The notes under the pieces were generated by a model that searched no databases, was not told the DNA's origin, and worked only from the letters and a program-made list of their open reading frames with translations. The position numbers and the translations under genes were made by a program. 64,000 bases of DNA, from positions 4,154,001 through 4,218,000 of the forward strand of contig NZ_WOWL01000001.1 of NCBI RefSeq assembly GCF_009741265.1. The letters run 5' to 3'. Positions 36,665 through 44,561 of this stretch are shown one piece after another. Every line of letters starts with the position of its first letter. Position 1 is the stretch's first letter. The DNA comes from Pseudarthrobacter sp. GA104. GTDB lineage: Bacteria > Actinomycetota > Actinomycetes > Actinomycetales > Micrococcaceae.

Positions 36665-37905
36665 CGGCGCAGCCGAAGCATCAGCCACCGCCCCGCCACG
36701 CCGGCGGCCAGGACCCCGGCCATGGTCAGTACCGGGATCGGCGGCAGGGTGAAGGCCAGCAACAGGCAGGCCACGAAGCCGACGGCGTTGAGCCACTTGG
36801 GCGCATATGCCGGGTGCGTCGGCAACGTGTACGCTGATGCGTTCGCCACAGCGTAGTAGATCAGTACGCCAAAGCTGGAGAAGCCCACCACCGTCATAAC
36901 GTCCGTGGTGGCAAGCAGCAGGATGACGACGGCGGCCACGGCGAGTTCTGCGGCGTACGGCACGGTGTGCTTTCCCCCGACCCGCGCAAGAAGTACAGGC
37001 AGGTCGCGTTCCCTGGCCATGGCGAGGGTGGTGCGACCGACGCCGGTGATGAGTGCCAGGAGCGCGCCCAGGCAGGCCGCCGCGGCTCCTGCCTGGACGG
37101 CGGGAGCCCCCGCCGCCAGCCCGGACTGCAGCACGGCGTCGAGCAGCGGCGTCCTGGTGGCAGCGAGCTGCCCGCCGGGAAGGTGGTTCAGCAGGAGCAG
37201 CGACAGGGTGAGGTAGATGGCGAAGGCACCCGCAAGGGCCGCAAGGATGGCACGCGGTATGGCGCGGGCAGGATCCTTGACCTCCTCGCCGAGGGTGGCA
37301 ATCCGGGCGTAGCCGGCAAAGGCGAAAAACATCAGGCCTGCCGCGGGCAACACGCCCCCCGGGGAGGCCATGTCCGCGGATCCGGCAGGTCCCGCATCGG
37401 GGTGCGGCCCGACCGCTGCGGCAACAGCCACGAAGCTGAGGGTGGCCAGGACGACGCACAGCAGGACCCTGGTGAGCAGCGCCGTCCGCGTGATGCCCAG
37501 CAGGTTCACGCCGGTCAGGGCCACCACGGCAGCCACGGCCACCGGCACGGCGTACTGCGGCGAGATGTAGCTGCCGAATGTCAGGGCCATGGCAGCGCAG
37601 GACGCCGTCTTGCCGGTCACAAAGCCCCAGCCGGCAAGGAATCCCGGCCACTTACCCAGCTGTTCGCGCCCATAGACGTACGTCCCCCCGCTGGTGGGGT
37701 ACTTCGCGGCAAGGGCGGCTGAAGCCACGGCGTTGCAGTAGGCCACCGCCCCGGCGATGACCACCGACAGGGCCAGCAGCTGGCCGGCCAGCGCCGCCGC
37801 GGGGGCGAACACCACGAACACCCCTGCTCCCAGCATTGAGCCCAGCCCGATGGCGGTGGCGTCGAACGTGCCGAGCCTGCGTTGAAGTTGCTGGTGTGCG
37901 CTCAT
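36661..37905 (-). CDS. APC-superfamily amino acid permease
   Basis: A 414-residue membrane transporter with about 12 helices. The first helix GLGSMLGAGVFVVFAPAA contains the unwound glycine-rich substrate site of APC carriers; YPTSGGTYVYGREQLGKWPGF and FFAFAGYARIATLGEEVKDP (the helix 6-7 loop) are family hallmarks. Substrate is probably an amino acid or amine taken up with protons or by exchange; it cannot be specified. It stands alone between hisS (convergent, overlapping stop) and aspS (divergent). Confidence 0.88.
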   Translation of the reverse strand: MSAHQQLQRRLGTFDATAIGLGSMLGAGVFVVFAPAAALAGQLLALSVVIAGAVAYCNAVASAALAAKYPTSGGTYVYGREQLGKWPGFLAGWGFVTGKTASCAAMALTFGSYISPQYAVPVAVAAVVALTGVNLLGITRTALLTRVLLCVVLATLSFVAVAAAVGPHPDAGPAGSADMASPGGVLPAAGLMFFAFAGYARIATLGEEVKDPARAIPRAILAALAGAFAIYLTLSLLLLNHLPGGQLAATRTPLLDAVLQSGLAAGAPAVQAGAAAACLGALLALITGVGRTTLAMARERDLPVLLARVGGKHTVPYAAELAVAAVVILLLATTDVMTVVGFSSFGVLIYYAVANASAYTLPTHPAYAPKWLNAVGFVACLLLAFTLPPIPVLTMAGVLAAGVAGRWLMLRLRR

Positions 37906-38014
37906 GCGGTGACAGTCCCTTGGCAGCGGGTAAACTCGAACGGAATCGTTCCTGCAACGATCCTATTGAACTTCCCGATCGACTTCCCGCTGTAACCCCG
38001 CAGAAAGGCGTGCT

Positions 38015-39793
38015 GTGCTGCGCACACATGACCTCGGATCCCTTCGTTCCGAGCACATTGGACAAACCGTAACCCTGGCTGGCTGGGTGGGCCGCCGTCG
38101 TGATCACGGTGGTGTGGCCTTCGTGGACCTGCGCGATGCTTCCGGCGTGGCCCAGGTTGTGGTCCGCGAGGAAGAAGTCTTCCACGGCCTGCGCAACGAG
38201 TATGTCCTGCAGGTCACCGGCACTGTCTCCAAGCGGCCCGAGGGCAACGAGAACCCTGCCCTGGCCACCGGCGGGATCGAGGTCATGGCGGACAAGGTGG
38301 TTATCCTCAACACCTCCGAGCCGCTCCCGTTCCAGATCGACGAGCATGTTGAAGTGGGCGAGGAAGCACGCCTGAAGCACCGTTACCTGGACCTGCGCCG
38401 GCCCGGTCCCGCCCGAAACCTCCGGCTGCGTTCCGAGGCAAACCGTGTGGCCCGCGACTTGCTGCACAAGGACGGCTTCGTGGAGGTTGAAACCCCCACC
38501 CTCACCCGGTCCACGCCCGAAGGCGCCCGCGACTTCGTGGTCCCGGCCCGCCTGGCACCGGGTTCCTGGTATGCCCTTCCGCAGTCCCCGCAGTTGTTCA
38601 AGCAGCTCCTGCAGGTGGGCGGCTTTGAGAAGTATTACCAGATTGCCCGCTGCTACCGCGATGAGGACTTCCGCGCCGACCGGCAGCCGGAGTTCACCCA
38701 GCTGGACATCGAAGCAAGCTTCGTGGACCAGGACGACATCATTGCCCTCGGCGAAAACATCCTCAAGGCCCTGTGGAAGCTGATCGACGTCGAGATCCCC
38801 ACTCCCATCCAGCGGATCACCTACGCCGACGCCATGGCCCGGTACGGCTCGGATAAGCCCGACCTCCGTTTCGGCGTGGAGCTCACCGAACTGACCGGGT
38901 TCTTCAAGGACACCAACTTCGGTGTGTTCAAGGCGCCTTACGTCGGTGCCGTGGTGATGCCCGGCGGCGCCTCCCAGCCGCGCCGGACCTTGGATGGCTG
39001 GCAGGAATTCGCCAAGCAGCGCGGCCACAAGGGACTTGCCTATGTCCTGTTCAAGGAAGATGGCGAACTTGCCGGTCCGGTGGCCAAGAACCTGACCGAC
39101 ACGGAGCGCGCAGGCCTGGCAGACGCGGTCGGCGCCAAGCCCGGTGACTGCATCTTCTTCGCTGCCGGCGAGAAGCCTGCGGCACGGGCACTGCTCGGCG
39201 CTGCCCGGGTGGAAATCGGACATCGCACCGGCCTGATCGATCCCGCCGCCTGGGCCTTCTGCTGGGTGGTCGACGCGCCGATGTTCGAACCTGCGGCCGC
39301 GGCCGTTGCTTCAGGTGACGTGGCGGTGGGTGCAGGCAAGTGGACCGCCGTCCACCACGCCTTCACCTCGCCCAAGCCCGAGTTCCTGGAGACCTTTGAC
39401 AAGGACCCGGAATCAGCGCTGTCGTACGCCTACGACATTGTCTGTAACGGCCACGAAATCGGCGGCGGATCCATCCGTATCCACGAGCGCGACGTCCAGG
39501 AACGGGTGTTCGAACTGATGGGCCTCGACCGGGAAGATGCCCAGACCAAGTTTGGGTTCCTGCTGGAGGGCTTCAAGTACGGTGCCCCTCCGCACGGCGG
39601 CATCGCCTTTGGCTGGGACCGCGTGGTGGCACTGCTGGCTGGGGTTGAGTCCATCCGCGACGTTATTGCCTTCCCCAAGACCGGCAACGGGTACGATCCC
39701 CTGACCGCCGCCCCCGCCCCGATCACGCCCCAGCAGCGCAAGGAAGCCGGTGTCGACTTCAAGCCGGAGTCCAAGCCGGCAGAGGGCAAGTAG
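38015..39793 (+). CDS. aspS: Aspartate-tRNA ligase
   Basis: A 592-residue bacterial-type AspRS. Order: N-terminal OB anticodon-binding domain ([20 protein letters not shown]), motif 2 with [20 protein letters not shown], the bacterial GAD insert (about 290-420), and motif 3 ([17 protein letters not shown]). Many actinobacteria use a non-discriminating AspRS with GatCAB; that cannot be decided by eye. GTG at 38015 with AAAGG upstream gives [11 protein letters not shown], the usual start. A perfect terminator follows. Confidence 0.96.
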   Translation: MLRTHDLGSLRSEHIGQTVTLAGWVGRRRDHGGVAFVDLRDASGVAQVVVREEEVFHGLRNEYVLQVTGTVSKRPEGNENPALATGGIEVMADKVVILNTSEPLPFQIDEHVEVGEEARLKHRYLDLRRPGPARNLRLRSEANRVARDLLHKDGFVEVETPTLTRSTPEGARDFVVPARLAPGSWYALPQSPQLFKQLLQVGGFEKYYQIARCYRDEDFRADRQPEFTQLDIEASFVDQDDIIALGENILKALWKLIDVEIPTPIQRITYADAMARYGSDKPDLRFGVELTELTGFFKDTNFGVFKAPYVGAVVMPGGASQPRRTLDGWQEFAKQRGHKGLAYVLFKEDGELAGPVAKNLTDTERAGLADAVGAKPGDCIFFAAGEKPAARALLGAARVEIGHRTGLIDPAAWAFCWVVDAPMFEPAAAAVASGDVAVGAGKWTAVHHAFTSPKPEFLETFDKDPESALSYAYDIVCNGHEIGGGSIRIHERDVQERVFELMGLDREDAQTKFGFLLEGFKYGAPPHGGIAFGWDRVVALLAGVESIRDVIAFPKTGNGYDPLTAAPAPITPQQRKEAGVDFKPESKPAEGK

Positions 39794-39810
39794 GGCATTA
39801 CCCCGTTTGG

Positions 39811-39844
39811 CCTGAAGGCCCTCCCGGATGGGAGGGCCTTCAGG
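39811..39844 (+). terminator. Terminator after aspS
   Basis: A perfect 15-base stem (39811-39825 with 39830-39844) and the tetraloop ggat, 17 bases after the aspS stop. The following bases (cttatc) are only weakly T-rich. Confidence 0.75.
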
Positions 39845-39867
39845 CTTATCCGCAGACAGGAACCCCA

Positions 39868-40650
39868 GTGGTCCACAGCCTCCCGGGTCACCAGACCGGC
39901 GCCTTCGAGATACTCATGGATGCCGCCTGGCCTGCCGTTGAGCGCCGGGACACGGGGGAGTGGGTGCTCCGTGCTGCGGCCGGGGTCACGCAGAGGGCGA
40001 ACTCGGTGTGGCCCCGGAACACTGCCGGGGAGCCCCTGGCAGCATTGCGCGAGGCGATGCAGTGGTACCGGGAGCGGCGGTTGCCGCTCATTTTTCAGAT
40101 GACGGACACTCCCGCCAACGACGGGCTGAACCAGGTCCTGGACGCCCAAGGCTTCACCCGGCAGTCGGAAACGCTGATCATGTCCCGGCCTTCGGGGAAC
40201 GGCTTCCCAGGTTCCGGAAGCGGACGGGTGGAGGTTCAGGACGCGCCGGACGAGGAGTGGCTGCACCTCTGGTGGAGCGTGGACGGCCGAGGCGGAGAGG
40301 GGGAGCGTGACACGGCGCGCGCCATCCTGACCGGATGCCCGTCGCTGTATGCCCTCGTAAGGGGCGACGACGGTGTCCCCGCCGCGGTAGGGCGCCTCGC
40401 CATGGTGCACGGCACGGGAGGAATCTATTGCATGGCCACATCCGCGTCGGGCCGCCGCCGGGGATATGCGACGGCGGTGCTCCAGGCCCTCCTTGCTGAG
40501 GGAGGCGCGCACGGAGTGGACAGGTTCTGGCTGCTGGTTACAGCCGCGAACCAAGCTGCCCGGCAGTTGTACAGCAAGGCGGGTTTTACGGAGTCGGGAC
40601 GGTACATTTACCGCCAGCAGCGGCCGCGCAGGGCTCTCACGGGCTGTTAA
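39868..40650 (+). CDS. GNAT-family N-acetyltransferase
   Basis: A 260-residue protein with two GNAT-like halves. The first has WPAVERRDTGEWVLRAAAGVTQRANSV, a pattern of the actinobacterial two-domain group that includes M. tuberculosis Rv0428c. The second holds the acetyl-CoA binding segment SASGRRRGYATAVLQALLAEG and ends with the typical LYSKAGFTESGRYIYR. Substrate unknown. The GTG start follows AGGA, just after the aspS terminator. Its stop directly abuts the convergent VLRF1 gene with no gap. Confidence 0.85.
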   Translation: MVHSLPGHQTGAFEILMDAAWPAVERRDTGEWVLRAAAGVTQRANSVWPRNTAGEPLAALREAMQWYRERRLPLIFQMTDTPANDGLNQVLDAQGFTRQSETLIMSRPSGNGFPGSGSGRVEVQDAPDEEWLHLWWSVDGRGGEGERDTARAILTGCPSLYALVRGDDGVPAAVGRLAMVHGTGGIYCMATSASGRRRGYATAVLQALLAEGGAHGVDRFWLLVTAANQAARQLYSKAGFTESGRYIYRQQRPRRALTGC

Positions 40651-41319
40651 CTAGGACGGGTCTGAGACCTGGATCCGCACCGCACACGCATCGGCGGCGG
40701 TTTTCCTCAGCACCGAGGCCTTGGGATCCGGGACGTCGAGACAGGCCAGCCGGGGCAAGGCGGTATAGCCCTTCAGGGCCGGGTGCTCGAGGACAAGGCC
40801 GGCCAGGGTCCTGTCGCCCCCGGGAACCACGTATTCAAAAGATGCACTGCTGAACACGCGGCCGGCATGTTCGGCGACTGCCCCCACCAGAGCGTCTGCC
40901 TGGTTGCTCCGCCGGCGTGCGAAGCGCTGCTGCGACTGGCCGCCCGCGGCGGTCCGGGACTGCACATAGGTGGAGCCCACCTTGGAGGCCAGGACCACGC
41001 CCTCACTTACTACCGCTACGCCGTATCCTCCGCGCCGGACCAGCAGGAGGCCGAGCCTGCGCGGCTGGGACGCGAGGGACGCGAGCCGTTCAAGGGCATC
41101 CGCCCCACGGCCCGGCCTTCCGTCAACCGGCCACGGCGGCTGCAGCAATGCTTCGGTGCCGTCCGCGGCAATCAGCCGCAGTCCGTCGTCGTCATCCGTC
41201 ATCCGGTACCCGCCGTGCGCAGCACCGAACCGCCCTGCCCATCCGGCCAGCCGGGCGCCGGGGACGAAAGCGGTCCGTACGGACGGCGGCCTGGCTCCGC
41301 CGGTGGCATGCACGGACAT
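40651..41319 (-). CDS. Actinobacterial VLRF1-type peptidyl-tRNA hydrolase-like protein
   Basis: A 222-residue protein of the Vms1-like release factor 1 family. The core reads LGLLLVRRGGYGVAVVSEG followed by STYVQSRTAAGGQSQQRFA; GGQ at 126-128 and the QSQQRF that follows match the catalytic loop that in eukaryotic Vms1/ANKZF1 cleaves peptidyl-tRNA on stalled large subunits. A role in bacterial ribosome rescue is inference from the family. The C-terminal half has the LACLDVPDPKASVL segment typical of the actinobacterial group. It is divergent from rarA. Confidence 0.8.
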   Translation of the reverse strand: MSVHATGGARPPSVRTAFVPGARLAGWAGRFGAAHGGYRMTDDDDGLRLIAADGTEALLQPPWPVDGRPGRGADALERLASLASQPRRLGLLLVRRGGYGVAVVSEGVVLASKVGSTYVQSRTAAGGQSQQRFARRRSNQADALVGAVAEHAGRVFSSASFEYVVPGGDRTLAGLVLEHPALKGYTALPRLACLDVPDPKASVLRKTAADACAVRIQVSDPS

Positions 41320-41377
41320 GGGTCAACCCTTCGCTGACGCGCGTGGCTTCCGGCGAAACCGGAAGGTGAACTGGAAG

Positions 41378-41383
41378 TAGCCT
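41378..41383 (+). promoter_or_regulatory. -10 box for leaderless rarA
   Basis: TAGCCT at 41378-41383 is followed by six bases (atctat) and the GTG start at 41390. No ribosome-binding site is present between them. The layout is the same as at pdxT and the GntR gene. Confidence 0.45.
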
Positions 41384-41389
41384 ATCTAT

Positions 41390-42814
41390 GTGGAAGATCT
41401 CTTCGGGCACGGGCCCGGCAATGATGACGACGACGGCGACAGTGCTGCACCTGCCGCCGGGCGGCCTGCCGGGGGAGGAGGCAGCGCTTCCCCCCGCGGC
41501 CCGCTCGCCGTCCGGATGCGTCCCCGCACCCTCGATGAGGTGGTGGGCCAGCAACACCTGCTGGGTCAGGGGTCACCCTTGCGCCAGCTCGCTGCCGGGG
41601 CGGGAGCGGACACAACCGGCCCGGCAGGACCCACGTCGCTCATCCTCTGGGGTCCTCCCGGGACCGGCAAGACCACCCTGGCGCACGTGATCGCCAGGGG
41701 ACCGGGCCGGAAGTTCGTGGAACTCTCTGCCATCACTGCCGGCGTCAAGGACGTGCGGCGGGTGATGGACGACGCCCTCACCGCGAGGGACCTCTACAAG
41801 ACCACCACCGTCCTGTTCCTCGACGAGATCCACCGCTTCAACAAAGCGCAGCAGGATGCCCTGCTGCCCGGCGTCGAAAACCGGTGGGTGGTCCTGGTGG
41901 CTGCCACCACCGAGAACCCCTCGTTTTCGGTCGTCTCGCCGCTTTTGTCCCGTTCCCTGCTGCTGACCCTCAAACCACTGACCGATGCGGACATCGAGGG
42001 ACTGATCCAGCGCGCCGTTGCAGATCCTCGCGGCCTGAACGGGAAAGTGGACCTCAATGAGGAAGCACTGGACCACCTCGTAAGGCTTTCCGGGGGTGAT
42101 GCCCGCCGTGCCTTGACGGCCCTGGAAGCGGCAGCCGGGGTTGCGTTCGGGGATGCGGACGATGCAGGGGAAGGGCCTGTCGTCGTCGAACTCAAGCACA
42201 CCGAGCGTGCCCTCGATGTTGCCGCCGTCCGTTACGACCGTGCCGGGGACCAGCACTACGACGTCATCAGTGCCTTCATCAAATCGATCCGCGGGTCTGA
42301 CGTGGACGCAGCCCTCCACTACCTGGCGCGGATGCTGGAAGCGGGGGAGGACCCCCGCTTCGTGGCCCGAAGGATCGTGATCTCTGCGGCCGAGGACGTG
42401 GGGATGGCCGATCCCACTGCGCTGCAGACGGCAGTGGCAGCGGCCCAGGCCGTGCAGCTGATCGGGATGCCGGAGGGCCGCATCATCCTTGCCGAGGCCG
42501 TGGTGCACCTGGCCACCGCCCCGAAGTCCAACGCCGCCTACATGGGCATCAACAAGGCCATCGCCGACGTCCGGGCAGGCCTGGGGAACGGCATCCCCGC
42601 GCACCTGCGGGACGCGCACTATCCGGGTTCCAAACAGCTGGGCCACGGCGTGGGGTACAAATACGCCCACGATGCGCCGCACGGAGTAGCCGCCCAGCAG
42701 TATCCCCCGGACGACCTCGTGGGGAGGGACTACTACCAGCCCACGGCCAACGGCGCGGAGCGGGACATTGCGGTGCGCCTGGAGCGGCTGCGGAAGATTG
42801 TCCGGGGCAAGTAG
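41390..42814 (+). CDS. rarA: Replication-associated recombination AAA+ ATPase RarA/MgsA
   Basis: A 474-residue AAA+ ATPase acting at stalled replication forks. After an acidic Gly/Ala-rich leader (about 45 residues) come [17 protein letters not shown], Walker [10 protein letters not shown] at 88-96, Walker [18 protein letters not shown], the sensor [17 protein letters not shown] and the C-terminal tetramerisation domain ([23 protein letters not shown]). GTG start with a leaderless-type -10 box. In mycobacteria it also lies upstream of alaS. It is divergent from the VLRF1 gene. Confidence 0.94.
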   Translation: MEDLFGHGPGNDDDDGDSAAPAAGRPAGGGGSASPRGPLAVRMRPRTLDEVVGQQHLLGQGSPLRQLAAGAGADTTGPAGPTSLILWGPPGTGKTTLAHVIARGPGRKFVELSAITAGVKDVRRVMDDALTARDLYKTTTVLFLDEIHRFNKAQQDALLPGVENRWVVLVAATTENPSFSVVSPLLSRSLLLTLKPLTDADIEGLIQRAVADPRGLNGKVDLNEEALDHLVRLSGGDARRALTALEAAAGVAFGDADDAGEGPVVVELKHTERALDVAAVRYDRAGDQHYDVISAFIKSIRGSDVDAALHYLARMLEAGEDPRFVARRIVISAAEDVGMADPTALQTAVAAAQAVQLIGMPEGRIILAEAVVHLATAPKSNAAYMGINKAIADVRAGLGNGIPAHLRDAHYPGSKQLGHGVGYKYAHDAPHGVAAQQYPPDDLVGRDYYQPTANGAERDIAVRLERLRKIVRGK

Positions 42815-42984
42815 CCGCCGTGGTAGGATAGATGTTTGTCTGGCAAGGCACGGACGCACAATCTCCCCAATTTACGTTGAGAAGGTTATGCCCTGTGCCC
42901 AGTAGCAAAAGGCAGCGGTTGGCCGATGCTCTCCATCGTGGAGGCCAGTAACACTGACACACCGCAGATATTGGAAGGACACAA
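42815..42984 (+). promoter_or_regulatory. Promoter and long leader of rpsD
   Basis: TAGGAT at 42824-42829 is a -10 candidate, giving a leader near 150 bases before the rpsD GTG. The leader has a hairpin with CTCCA-tcg-TGGAG at its tip (about 42928-42940), and GGAAGGA before the start. S4 represses its own mRNA in several bacteria, so an autoregulatory leader is plausible; no known S4-binding fold was recognised. Confidence 0.4.
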
Positions 42985-43611
42985 GTGGCTAACAACACTC
43001 GTGCTCGCCGTCAGGCCCGCCTCTCGCGGTCCCTCGGCATCGCTCTGACCCCCAAGGCCGCCAAGTACATGGAGCGCCGCCCGTACGGCCCCGGTGAGCA
43101 TGGCCGTGCCCGCAAGAAGCAGGACTCCGACTACGCCGTACGCCTCCGCGAAAAGCAGCGCCTGCGCGCCCAGTACGGCATCCGCGAAGCACAGATGACC
43201 CGTGCCTTCGAAGAGGCCCGCCGCACCAAGGGCCTGACCGGTGAAAACCTCATCGAACTGCTCGAAATGCGCCTTGACGCCCTGGTCCTGCGTGCCGGTT
43301 TCGCCCGCACCATCGCCCAGGCCCGCCAGCTGGTTGTGCACCGCCACATCATGGTTGACGGCGTCCGCGTTGACCGTCCGTCGTTCCGCGTCGGCGAGGG
43401 CCAGCTGGTCCACGTCCACAGCCGCAGCGAAACCATGGTCCCGCTCCAGGTTGCAGCAGCCGGCGCCCACCGCGACGTCCTGCCCGCCGTTCCGGCCTAC
43501 CTGGACGTCAAGCTGGAGGCCCTGCAGGCACGCCTGGTCCGCCGCCCCAAGCGCTCCGAGGTCCCCGTGACCTGCGAAGAGCAGCTCGTCGTCGAATTCT
43601 ACGCACGCTAA
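42985..43611 (+). CDS. rpsD: 30S ribosomal protein S4
   Basis: A 208-residue primary 16S rRNA-binding protein. The N-terminal ANNTRARRQARLSRSLGIALTP lacks the zinc cysteines, so this is the C-minus form of S4; the only cysteine is near the C-terminus. The S4 RNA-binding domain (RLDALVLRAGFARTIAQARQ; VVHRHIMVDGVRVDRPSF) is complete. It stands alone, not beside rpoA and rpsK as in the alpha operon. GTG start with GGAAGGA upstream. A strong terminator follows. Confidence 0.96.
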   Translation: MANNTRARRQARLSRSLGIALTPKAAKYMERRPYGPGEHGRARKKQDSDYAVRLREKQRLRAQYGIREAQMTRAFEEARRTKGLTGENLIELLEMRLDALVLRAGFARTIAQARQLVVHRHIMVDGVRVDRPSFRVGEGQLVHVHSRSETMVPLQVAAAGAHRDVLPAVPAYLDVKLEALQARLVRRPKRSEVPVTCEEQLVVEFYAR

Positions 43612-43628
43612 ATTCCGGCAGCGTATCC

Positions 43629-43662
43629 AAAGAAGCCCGTGGCAAGCGCCGCGGGCTTCTTT
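43629..43662 (+). terminator. Rho-independent terminator after rpsD
   Basis: AAAGAAGCCCG (43629-43639) pairs perfectly with CGGGCTTCTTT (43652-43662) over a 12-base loop, ending in a T run. It lies 17 bases after the rpsD stop. Confidence 0.85.
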
Positions 43663-43758
43663 GTATGTAAGGTACTTGGGGGACATCTGCGGAAACGCGT
43701 TTTGCTGACGCATCCGCTGATGACACGAACCACAGAATTTCGAGGAGATGAAACGTCT

Positions 43759-44133
43759 ATGTCTGGTGGCGATATTGCCGGCCTGATCGCTGCCGGGGTG
43801 TTTGCGCTCCTGGTGCTGCTGCTCGCGGTGCCCATCGTGAAGCTGGGCAAGGTGTTTGACGAGGTGCGCACGGCCATCCGGTCCCTGAGCGACGGCGCCA
43901 CGCCCCTGATGGACGAGGTCACGGCCACCGTGTCCACCACCAACCAGCAGCTGAAGAAAGTGGACGGTATCTCGTCCAACGTTTCGGACGCCTCGGCCAA
44001 CCTGTCGGCGCTGTCCTCGCTGGTGGCCGCCACAGTCGGATCCCCGCTCATCAAGGTGGCCGCCTTCAGCTACGGTGTCCGCACCGCGTTTGCCAACCGC
44101 AAGAAACCCGCTGCCGGCCGCCGCAGCCGCTGA
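43759..44133 (+). CDS. DUF948-family membrane protein
   Basis: A 124-residue protein: one N-terminal transmembrane helix (AGLIAAGVFALLVLLLAVPIV), then a long amphipathic helix with regularly spaced Ser/Thr (TATVSTTNQQLKKVDGISSN) and a short basic tail. This is the DUF948 pattern, resembling a membrane-tethered coiled coil. Function unknown. GAGGAG lies 11 bases before the ATG, a rather long spacing. The gene and the next small gene lie between rpsD and alaS in many actinobacteria and are probably cotranscribed. Confidence 0.82.
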   Translation: MSGGDIAGLIAAGVFALLVLLLAVPIVKLGKVFDEVRTAIRSLSDGATPLMDEVTATVSTTNQQLKKVDGISSNVSDASANLSALSSLVAATVGSPLIKVAAFSYGVRTAFANRKKPAAGRRSR

Positions 44134-44150
44134 ATTCCGGAGAACATAAA

Positions 44151-44393
44151 ATGAAACGACTTGTCTGGATGGGAATCGGCGTGGCGATCGGAGTGATCGC
44201 CTTCCGCAAGGTGACCGAAGCGCAGGCCGGCATGCAGTCCGCGCTTGGCCCGGAGGGCCTCAACCGCGCGGTGAACCGGCTCGCTGACGGCGTCTACGAC
44301 TTCGCCGATGCCGTCCGCGCAGGGATGCGTGAGCGCGAGACCGATCTGCGGGCCGCCCTCGGCGTCGAATCGGAAGACCTGGTCCGCCGCTGA
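44151..44393 (+). CDS. Small DUF6167-like membrane protein
   Basis: An 80-residue protein with a basic first turn and a short transmembrane helix (LVWMGIGVAIGVIAFRKV), followed by a charged soluble part (VNRLADGVYDFADAVRAGMRERE). I recognise it as the small family next to DUF948 and alaS in actinobacteria; function unknown. GGAG lies 9 bases before the ATG, and the gene follows the DUF948 gene after 17 bases. The 168 bases to alaS are GC-rich with short self-complementary stretches and no further gene. Confidence 0.75.
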   Translation: MKRLVWMGIGVAIGVIAFRKVTEAQAGMQSALGPEGLNRAVNRLADGVYDFADAVRAGMRERETDLRAALGVESEDLVRR

Positions 44394-44561
44394 CCAGGCC
44401 CCGCAGGCCGGCACCACGCCGGCCCGCACCCGCCGACCGCACGATGCGGCGGCACCAAACGTTATAACAACACCGGCGGGAACCGTACAGCTACGGGAAC
44501 CGCACGCGAAAGAACCTCCGCGCCGGTCAGTGCGCGGAGCAAGAAGGGTACGTAACAGCTC

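Noticed and set aside
42798-42829. TTGTCC as -35 box for the rpsD promoter
   Set aside because: The spacing to TAGGAT is 20 bases, too long for a normal promoter; only the -10 was kept.
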